Shown: piece by piece, positions 1-5,679 of the stretch | Position numbering within the stretch: the stretch's first letter is position 1 | Layout: every line of letters begins with the position of its first letter | Assembly (NCBI GenBank): GCA_001604435.1 | Contig: LVBO01000251.1 | Location: forward strand, 1 to 5,679 | DNA length: 5,679 nucleotides | From: Synergistales bacterium Syner_01 | GTDB lineage: Bacteria; Synergistota; Synergistia; Synergistales; Aminobacteriaceae | Reading direction: 5' to 3' | Translations under genes and position numbers: made by a program | Notes under the pieces: model-generated | What the model was told of the DNA's origin: nothing | Seen by the model: the letters and a program-made list of their open reading frames with translations, nothing else | Database searches by the model: none

Positions 1-3000
1 CTGTGGACGAAGCAGGGCGCGGAGCCCTGGGACGAACAGCTTCAACCCTCCGTCGTCACGGTCGAAAAGGGAGACGACATCTCGTTCCTGAAGCTTGAGA
101 CCAATCTTCTGGCGGATACGGGCTTCGATATCGACGGACGGCCCTGGACCGACAAGTACGACGCGCTGCTCTTCGCGCCGAGGGGCGTCTTCCGCCCCGG
201 CGAAAACGTGGACTTCTCCGCGCTCGTGCGCACGAAGGAACTGCTGCCCCCGGAGCCTTTCCCCGTGGTGTACGTCGTGCGCTCGTCTCTTGGACGCGAA
301 GTTGCGCGCGGAACGGCGCTTCTCTCTTCCGAAGGAATAGCCTCCTTCTCCGCCCGCCTGGCCCCCGCTTCTCCGACAGGGGTGTACAGCGCGGTAATTG
401 CCCTTCCGGGAGGAGAAAGCTCGCCGCTTGGAAGGACTGAATTCTTCGTCGAGGACTTCGTCGCTCCCCGCCTCGAGGTGAAGGCCGTCGCCGACGCCCC
501 GTTCCTGACGGCGGGCGATACGTTGACCATCGAAGTCTCCTCCTCGTATCTCTTCGGCGCTCCCGCATCGGGACTCGTCTTCGAGGGAGAAGTTCGCGCC
601 GTGGCGGCGCCGTTCCGTCCCGAGGGGTGGAGCGCATTCACCTTCGGCGACAGAGAGCGCACATTCGAGAGCGTCACGGACTTCATCGACGCGGGCAAAC
701 TCGACGAGACGGGGAAGGGAACTCTCTCCTTCTCCGGCCCCGAAGGCTGGCTCCCCCCGGCGACTATCGACCTCTCGTTCTTCGTCAGAGTGATGGAAGA
801 GAGCGGACGATGGGTTCCGACCTCCGTAAAACTTCCCTTCCACCCCTACCCCGTCTACCTGGGCATCGAGACGCCCAAAGGGGACATCGTTCCCGGAAAG
901 GAGATCGCGGTCCGCGTTGCCGCCGTCACGCCGGACGGGAAAGCGTCGGATCTCGAACTCGCGGTCGCGGAAGTGTATCTGGTCCAGCGTCACTACAACC
1001 TCGTCCGTACGGGCAACCAGACGAGAATGCAGATGCAGCGGGAGCTTGTTCCGCACGCTCAAGGGGCCGTGGAATTCGCCGACGGCATCGGCTCGTTCTC
1101 CTTCACGCCGAAGATCGACGGCGAGTACGTCGTCAAAATTTCCGACGAAACGTCCGACAGCACCGCGTCGACGACGCTCTACGCTTGGACTCCCTACGGC
1201 GGCGGCGCAAGCGGCTCCACGCTGCTCGACCGCGTTGTGGTGACCGCGGACAAGAAGAGCTACGAACCTGGAGAGAAGGCGACCGTCACGCTCCGAAGCC
1301 CCTTCGAGGGGAATCTTTTGGTCACCGTCGAGACGAACAGGGAGCTTTTCCGGAAGGTCGTCTCACTGAAAAAAGGCGAGGTGAATCTTCAGATTCCGGT
1401 CACCGACGACATGATTCCGAACGCCTATATCACCGCCTCAGTGATCCGTCCTGTCGTCGAGGGAGCGGAGTGGGGAAACCACCGGGCGATCGGCACGCTC
1501 TCGATCCCTGTGGAGCGCAAAGAATACCGTCTCGACATCGCTCTGCTGAGCCCCGAACGCACGCTTCCGGATGAACCGCTGAAGGTGCGCGGCACGCTGA
1601 CCGACGGTTCCGGAGCGCCCCGCAAGGGCGAGGTGGTCCTCTTCCTTGTGGACGAGGGAATCCTCTCGCTTACGGGGTACAGGACGCCGGACCCGTGGGC
1701 CTTCTTCATGGCGAAACGCGCACAGGGAGTCTCGGTCTACGACCTGTACGACCAGCTGCTCCCGCTGGAATCAAGGGAGACGCCGCTCCTCAAAGCGGGA
1801 GGCGGCGCAGGCGAGGAAGCCATGGCGGCGCTTCGCGCGGGAATGTCCCCGGTCTCCGCGCGGACGTTCAGGATGCTCTCGCTCTTCCTCGGGAGCGTCC
1901 CGACCGATGAAAACGGCTCTTTCGAGGCGACGTTCGACGTGCCCGAGTTCAGCGGCAAAGGACGCCTCATGGCCGTCGCCTCCGCCGGGAAGTCGTTCGG
2001 CAAGGGCGAGAAGTTCGTCGGCATAGCGCGCGACATCACCACGGAGCTCTCGTTGCCGCGCGCCGTCTCCCCCGGAGACACCTTCCACGCTCCTCTGAAG
2101 CTCTTCTCCTCCGCGTCCGGCGAGAAGCAGGTCTCGGTGAAGGTGGGGATCGACGGTCCCCTTGCGCTTACAGGAAAGAAAGAGTTCGTTGCAAACCTGG
2201 CCTCCGGAGGGGAAGCGCTTTTCAGCGTTCCGTTCAAGGCCGGCGACGAAGCGGGAACGACGTACCTGACGGTCGAAACGCAGTGGGAGGACGGCTCTTT
2301 CACGCAGAATCTCGATCTGCCGGTGCGTCCGGCATTCCCGAGAATCGCGCTCTCCGGTTCGGGCGTGGTACGCGGCGGAGGACAGGGATCGATAGCGATT
2401 CCAAGGGACTGGTTCCCCGGAACCGAGGAGGGGCGCCTTCTGCTCTCCGATCTTCCGATGCTCGATCTCGCGGGCGCGGCCTCCTTCCTCTTGCAGTATC
2501 CCTACGGGTGCCTGGAACAGACAATTTCGGGCGCATGGCCGCTCCTCGTCCTCGGCGATCTCGTCAGGGATCTGGACCCGCTTCTCGTGAACGAGGATGA
2601 GCGGAAAGCGGCGCTCGCGCTCAGAATCCGCCAGCTTTCCGCGATGCAGCTCTACTCGGGCGGTTTCGCCATGTGGCCGGGGAGCTCGATTCCCTCGATG
2701 TGGGGCTCTCTGTACGCCGCCCACTTCCTCGTAGAAGCCAAAAAGGGCGGCGTTCCCGTTCCCGACGACCTTCTCGACAACGCCCTCGCCAACGTCCGGA
2801 GCATGTTGCCTCTGGCTCCTGCGAACGAGAGCGACGCGGCGTACCGGGAGAACATGACTCTGAAAGCCTACGCGGCGTACATCCTCGCTCTCCGCGGCGA
2901 ACCGCCGCTCGGGTGGATGGCGCACCTGAGCGAACACGGCGATGCGCTCCGCGAGTCAGGAAAGATCTTCCTTTCCGGCGCGTACGCCTTGGCTTCCAAA

Positions 3001-3858
3001 ACATCGGAACCTCTCCGCAAACTCGGGACAGGCGCCCCTTCGCTCCGGGGCGGCGAGTCGACGACCTTCGAATCCGCGTCGAGGAGCACCGCGCTGAAGC
3101 TCCTTATGTGGAGCGAGGTCGATCCTCTCTCGGCGCCCGCCTCCGATCTGGCCCTCAAACTGATCGAAGAGGCCCGCAACAGTACGTGGAGGACAACGCA
3201 GGACAACGGCATGGCCGTGCTCGCGCTCGGCCGTTGGATGGAGAAGACGCGGAGAGCGCGCAAACCGTTCACCGCGCTCTTGAAAGATGCTTCCGGCGCG
3301 ACGGTCGCCTCGTTCACCGACGGAAAGCGCATCTCGCTCGATCTGAAGGAGGTCCCCCAGGGACCGCTGACGCTCTCGCTCGACGGCGAGGGAACCGCTT
3401 ACTTCGCGTGGACGTCGGCGGGCGTGCCGATGAAGGCGCCGAAACCTTCGAGCAACGGAATCGCGCTCGAACGTACGTGGGCCGGACGGGACGGAAAGCC
3501 GCTTGCGGAAGGCGCGCCTCTTTCCAGAGGCGACCGGATCACGGCGACGATTACGATGAAGCCCTCCGCAGCGTTGAGCGACCTGGTGGTCGTCGATATG
3601 CTGCCGGGCGGCATGGAGATCGAGAATCTCCGGCTCACCGGCGAGGGGACGTCTCCGGACCAGGGCGGTATTCGGGCGGAACTGCGCGATGATCGTCTGA
3701 TCCTCTTCGTCGACTTTTTGACGAAACCTGTTGAGTACAAATACGTGATCCGCGCCGTTTCCAGGGGGACCTTCACACTGCCGCCCCTTGCGGCGGAGGG
3801 AATGTACGCGCCGGATATCTCGGCCGTGGGAACCCCGGGGACCGTGGAGATCCGCTGA
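1..3858 (+). CDS. Bacterial alpha-2-macroglobulin, thioester (CLEQ) type, 5'-truncated
   Basis: Homologue of E. coli YfhM/ECAM, an envelope protein that traps proteases: cleavage of its bait region triggers a conformational change and covalent capture through a thioester. The frame is open from base 1; the first internal start (GTG at 208) lies inside the conserved RGVFRPGENV strand (visible residues 61-70), so the true start is upstream. Order along the 1285 visible residues: end of an N-terminal MG domain (1-57); MG2/A2M_N (about 58-155); further MG domains (about 155-400); bait-region domain (A2M_N_2 type, about 410-555, with DKKSYEPGE and LVDEGIL); candidate bait loop (about 588-625); A2M domain with GSVPTDENG and FDVPEFSGKGRLMAVA (about 626-720); thioester domain with YGCLEQT (Cys837, Gln840), GGFAMWP and WGSLYAAHFL; and a complete C-terminal MG10-type domain (about 1140-1285, with VVDMLPGG and MYAPDI). 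The distance from CLEQ to the C-terminus is close to that in the roughly 1650-residue E. coli protein, so about 350 residues are missing upstream. A signal peptide and possible lipoprotein anchor cannot be assessed. It is followed after 2 bases by pbpC. Family assignment is firm; domain boundaries are approximate. Confidence 0.96.
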   Translation: MWTKQGAEPWDEQLQPSVVTVEKGDDISFLKLETNLLADTGFDIDGRPWTDKYDALLFAPRGVFRPGENVDFSALVRTKELLPPEPFPVVYVVRSSLGREVARGTALLSSEGIASFSARLAPASPTGVYSAVIALPGGESSPLGRTEFFVEDFVAPRLEVKAVADAPFLTAGDTLTIEVSSSYLFGAPASGLVFEGEVRAVAAPFRPEGWSAFTFGDRERTFESVTDFIDAGKLDETGKGTLSFSGPEGWLPPATIDLSFFVRVMEESGRWVPTSVKLPFHPYPVYLGIETPKGDIVPGKEIAVRVAAVTPDGKASDLELAVAEVYLVQRHYNLVRTGNQTRMQMQRELVPHAQGAVEFADGIGSFSFTPKIDGEYVVKISDETSDSTASTTLYAWTPYGGGASGSTLLDRVVVTADKKSYEPGEKATVTLRSPFEGNLLVTVETNRELFRKVVSLKKGEVNLQIPVTDDMIPNAYITASVIRPVVEGAEWGNHRAIGTLSIPVERKEYRLDIALLSPERTLPDEPLKVRGTLTDGSGAPRKGEVVLFLVDEGILSLTGYRTPDPWAFFMAKRAQGVSVYDLYDQLLPLESRETPLLKAGGGAGEEAMAALRAGMSPVSARTFRMLSLFLGSVPTDENGSFEATFDVPEFSGKGRLMAVASAGKSFGKGEKFVGIARDITTELSLPRAVSPGDTFHAPLKLFSSASGEKQVSVKVGIDGPLALTGKKEFVANLASGGEALFSVPFKAGDEAGTTYLTVETQWEDGSFTQNLDLPVRPAFPRIALSGSGVVRGGGQGSIAIPRDWFPGTEEGRLLLSDLPMLDLAGAASFLLQYPYGCLEQTISGAWPLLVLGDLVRDLDPLLVNEDERKAALALRIRQLSAMQLYSGGFAMWPGSSIPSMWGSLYAAHFLVEAKKGGVPVPDDLLDNALANVRSMLPLAPANESDAAYRENMTLKAYAAYILALRGEPPLGWMAHLSEHGDALRESGKIFLSGAYALASKTSEPLRKLGTGAPSLRGGESTTFESASRSTALKLLMWSEVDPLSAPASDLALKLIEEARNSTWRTTQDNGMAVLALGRWMEKTRRARKPFTALLKDASGATVASFTDGKRISLDLKEVPQGPLTLSLDGEGTAYFAWTSAGVPMKAPKPSSNGIALERTWAGRDGKPLAEGAPLSRGDRITATITMKPSAALSDLVVVDMLPGGMEIENLRLTGEGTSPDQGGIRAELRDDRLILFVDFLTKPVEYKYVIRAVSRGTFTLPPLAAEGMYAPDISAVGTPGTVEIR

Positions 3859-3881
3859 TCATGAAACGCCCCCTCCGCCGC
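3790..3881 (+). repeat. 11-bp inverted repeat flanking the A2M/pbpC junction
   Basis: GCGGCGGAGGG at 3790-3800 is perfectly complementary to CCCTCCGCCGC at 3871-3881. The 70-base loop (3801-3870) contains the A2M stop, the pbpC Shine-Dalgarno and the pbpC ATG. The right arm covers pbpC codons 4-7. If it folds in the mRNA, a ribosome translating the end of A2M would open the left arm, which could link pbpC translation to A2M translation. The match is seen directly; the function is inference, and a match this long can arise by chance in GC-rich DNA of this size. Confidence 0.35.
3846..3850 (+). promoter_or_regulatory. Ribosome-binding site of pbpC inside the end of the A2M gene
   Basis: GGAGA lies 10 bases before the ATG at 3861 and is a good Shine-Dalgarno match. 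It is embedded in the last codons of the A2M gene, whose TGA stop is at 3856-3858. Ribosomes finishing A2M would terminate on top of the pbpC initiation region, which favours translational coupling. No promoter-like element is evident between the genes, and there is no room for one outside coding sequence. Confidence 0.7.
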
Positions 3882-5679
3882 GCCCTCTGCGCGACGCTGT
3901 TCGCTCTGCTTCTCGCGGCAGGAGGGGGCCTTCTCTGGAAGGCTTCCCTCTCTTTTCCGATCCAAGAAGTTCTTGAATGGCCGACCTCCCCCGTGCTCCT
4001 CGACCGCAGGGGGGAGGTCTTTTCCGTGTTTCTCTCTCCGGAATCCGAATGGTCGGTTCCAGTGCCGCTCGAACAGATGGGGCGATGGCTTCCGTTCGTC
4101 GCCGTCGAGGTTGAGGACCGGCGTTTCATGGAACACGCCGGGATCGACTACGCCGCGCTCCTTCGCGCGGCATGGCGGAACGTCGTGACGGGCAAAGTGG
4201 TTTCGGGAGCGTCGACGATCACGAGCCAGCTTGTCCGCCTCTCCTTTCCGCGTCCGCGGACGCTGAAGACAAAGCTGATAGAATTCACCGTCGCGCAGAA
4301 GCTCGAAGAAATGCTCACGAAAGAAGAGATTCTGGAACTCTATCTGAACCGCGCTCCGTTCGGCGGCAACATACGGGGCGTCGAAGCGGCCTCCAGAATC
4401 TACTTCTCGAAGGGCGCGAAGGAAGTCTCCCTCGGAGAGGCGGCGCTCCTGGTGGGAATGCTCAAGGGACCGAGCCTCTATCGTCCCGACCGGAATCCTG
4501 CGGCCGCAAGAAAGCGGCGCGACGCCATACTCGCCTCGCTCTCCGAACGGGGGAAGATCACGGAGGAGCAGTATAGGCTCTCTTTAGCCGAGCGCATTCC
4601 CGATACGCGGGGTTCGTTCCCGTCGAAAGCGTTTCATTTCGCCCTCGCCGCTCTCGGTGAACGAAGGGAAGGAGGGGTTCTCGAAACGACGCTCGACCCG
4701 ACGCTCCAGGCACTTCTCGAAAGGACGCTGGCCGCTGCCCTGGACTCTCTGCCGGAGGAGATCACAGCCGCCGGAGTCGTGATGGACAACGATTCGGGTG
4801 ATGTTTTGGCCTACGTCGGCAACGGACGACTCGGAAGAGGGATCGCCGGAAGCTGGGTGGACTGCGCCCGCCGCCCGCGCTCTCCGGGTTCCGCGCTCAA
4901 ACCGTTCGCCTATCTGGCAGCCTTCGAGAAGGGGATTCTCACTCCCGCGTCGCTCCTTGCGGACACGCCGCTCGCCTTCTCAGGACAGGCCCCCCGAAAC
5001 TTCGACATGACCTACAGAGGACCGGTTTCGGCCAGAACGGCCCTCGCCGACTCGCTCAACGTCCCGGCAGTCAGGGTGCTGCGGGCTGCGGGACCCGAGA
5101 TGGTGATCGACCTCCTCCGCAACGCGGGTTTTCTGAACCTTACGCAAAGCACTGCCCACTACGGAGATTCGCTGATTCTTGGAGGGTGCGAAACGAGCGT
5201 CCTCCAGATGGCGGAGGGGTACGTCATGCTGGCGACGCTGGGAATACGCCGCTCGCCGCGTTTTCTTCGGAGCGAACCTCCGTTCCACAGAAGACTGGTC
5301 TCCGAGGGAGGGGCCTTTCTGGTCGCCGATATCCTCAAAGACACAGGACGGCTCCTCCCCCTGCACGGCAAGCGGATAGAGTACGGGAGGGAGTGGTTCG
5401 CCTTTAAAACAGGCACTTCGTACGGCTACCGCGACGCTTGGACCGCCGCCTATACGCCGCGCAACACCGTCGTCGTCTGGATGGGCAATCCAACGGGGAA
5501 GGCGCACCCGGAGCTTGTGGGCTCGCAGGCCGCCGCTCCCGCCATCGTCGAGATCCTCCGCGCCCTTCCCCCTTCGGGATGGTACGACGCCCCGCCGCAG
5601 GTCATCACGCGCACGGTTTGCGCCCTTTCGGGACATCCTCTCGCTCCGGCCTGCCCTGTGGGAAGGCTGGACTACGCTC
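3861..5679 (+). CDS. pbpC: Penicillin-binding protein 1C (GT51 glycosyltransferase/transpeptidase), 3'-truncated
   Basis: Bifunctional class A PBP that polymerises lipid II glycan strands and cross-links peptide stems on the periplasmic face of the inner membrane. 606 residues are visible and the frame stays open to the window end. Residues 1-7 are basic (MKRPLRR) and 8-26 form a hydrophobic signal anchor. GT51 motifs: VEDRRFMEHAGID with catalytic Glu85; GASTITSQL (116-124); TKLIE with Glu141 as second acidic residue; LNRAPFGG (162-169), a PBP1C hallmark; and VGMLKGPSLYRPD. The transpeptidase domain begins near TLDPTLQ (about 277) and has SPGSALKPF (nucleophile Ser344, Lys347), SLN (398-400) and KTGTSYGYRDAW (from Lys516), the last nearly identical to E. 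coli PbpC as I recall it. The tail enters the C-terminal PBP1C domain, with Cys587 and Cys598 in a CxLSG...CP pattern. E. coli PBP1C has about 770 residues, so roughly 100-200 are probably missing. The ATG is chosen for its 2-base spacing from the A2M stop, the GGAGA upstream and the signal anchor that directly follows. All catalytic residues are present, so it looks functional. Confidence 0.97.
   Translation, partial: MKRPLRRALCATLFALLLAAGGGLLWKASLSFPIQEVLEWPTSPVLLDRRGEVFSVFLSPESEWSVPVPLEQMGRWLPFVAVEVEDRRFMEHAGIDYAALLRAAWRNVVTGKVVSGASTITSQLVRLSFPRPRTLKTKLIEFTVAQKLEEMLTKEEILELYLNRAPFGGNIRGVEAASRIYFSKGAKEVSLGEAALLVGMLKGPSLYRPDRNPAAARKRRDAILASLSERGKITEEQYRLSLAERIPDTRGSFPSKAFHFALAALGERREGGVLETTLDPTLQALLERTLAAALDSLPEEITAAGVVMDNDSGDVLAYVGNGRLGRGIAGSWVDCARRPRSPGSALKPFAYLAAFEKGILTPASLLADTPLAFSGQAPRNFDMTYRGPVSARTALADSLNVPAVRVLRAAGPEMVIDLLRNAGFLNLTQSTAHYGDSLILGGCETSVLQMAEGYVMLATLGIRRSPRFLRSEPPFHRRLVSEGGAFLVADILKDTGRLLPLHGKRIEYGREWFAFKTGTSYGYRDAWTAAYTPRNTVVVWMGNPTGKAHPELVGSQAAAPAIVEILRALPPSGWYDAPPQVITRTVCALSGHPLAPACPVGRLDYA
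3983..4023 (+). promoter_or_regulatory. Terminator-like hairpin within the start of pbpC
   Basis: GACCTCCCCC at 3983-3992 pairs perfectly with GGGGGAGGTC at 4010-4019 across a 17-base loop. The run TTTT (4020-4023) follows at once, then further T/C-rich sequence. This resembles an imperfect intrinsic terminator or attenuator, located about 120-160 bases into pbpC. The right arm and T run encode the RGEVF segment (residues 50-54), which is conserved in the family, so protein constraint may explain part of the sequence. The T run is short for an efficient terminator. It could reduce pbpC transcription relative to A2M or slow early translation; neither is shown. Confidence 0.3.

Noticed and set aside
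208..210. GTG at 208 as the start codon of the A2M gene
   Set aside because: It is the Val within the conserved RGVFRPGENV strand, and the same frame is open and family-like back to base 1, so the gene starts upstream of the window.
627..1574. Plus-strand overlapping open frame of 315 codons in another frame within the A2M gene
   Set aside because: The product is extremely Arg-rich and low in hydrophobic residues, typical of an out-of-frame reading of a GC-rich gene.
1771..2937. Long minus-strand open frame of 388 codons opposite the A2M gene
   Set aside because: It lies fully antisense to conserved A2M domains including the thioester region, its product is Arg/Glu-rich with no recognisable motif, and long antisense frames are expected in GC-rich genes.
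3833..3840. CCCCGGGG palindrome near the end of the A2M gene
   Set aside because: A self-complementary 8-mer with no loop, common in GC-rich DNA and within codons of the conserved C-terminal domain; no function is suggested.
3861..3893. Possible lipobox around Cys10 of PBP1C
   Set aside because: The Cys is preceded by Arg-Ala-Leu and sits at the start of the hydrophobic segment, not at its end, so it does not fit a lipoprotein signal; a signal anchor fits the family.
3399..4136. Minus-strand open frame spanning the A2M/pbpC junction (245 codons)
   Set aside because: It is opposite two well-supported genes and shows no recognisable domain; best explained as a GC-driven shadow.
4980..5636. 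Minus-strand open frame of 218 codons opposite the pbpC transpeptidase domain
   Set aside because: The sense strand carries the SLN and KTG active-site motifs here; the antisense product has no recognisable features.

Overview
The window is GC-rich coding DNA (roughly 60-65% GC by eye). It holds two adjacent plus-strand genes, each cut by a window edge. Bases 1-3858 are the 3' part of a gene for a bacterial alpha-2-macroglobulin (A2M), a large protease-trapping protein of the cell envelope. Bases 3861-5679 are the 5' part of pbpC, which encodes penicillin-binding protein 1C, a bifunctional peptidoglycan glycosyltransferase/transpeptidase. There is essentially no non-coding DNA: two bases separate the A2M stop codon from the pbpC start codon. 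I see no tRNA, rRNA, mobile element, CRISPR array or minus-strand gene that I can support.

The A2M fragment has 1285 visible residues. It begins in the N-terminal macroglobulin (MG) domains, runs through the bait-region domain and an intact CLEQ thioester motif, and ends with a complete C-terminal bacterial MG10-type domain. The start codon, signal peptide and lipobox, if present, lie upstream of the window. The pbpC fragment has 606 visible residues: a signal anchor, a GT51 glycosyltransferase domain, a transpeptidase domain with its SxxK, SxN and KTG motifs, and the start of the C-terminal PBP1C domain.

The A2M-pbpC pairing is known from many diderm bacteria, including E. coli (yfhM-pbpC). 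The accepted proposal is that A2M traps attacking proteases in the periplasm while PBP1C repairs peptidoglycan damaged in the same attack. The tight spacing supports one transcript and coupled translation. The organism is therefore most likely a Gram-negative, envelope-stressed or host/community-associated bacterium. The sequences are clearly diverged from the E. coli proteins. A non-proteobacterial diderm such as Synergistota is possible, but I cannot establish the taxon from this window.

The system itself is not new. The less expected signals are at the nucleotide level. One is an 11-bp inverted repeat whose loop contains the A2M stop, the pbpC ribosome-binding site and the pbpC start. The other is a perfect 10-bp terminator-like hairpin followed by a short T run inside the first 55 codons of pbpC. 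Either could tune the ratio of A2M to PBP1C, but either could also be chance in GC-rich coding DNA.
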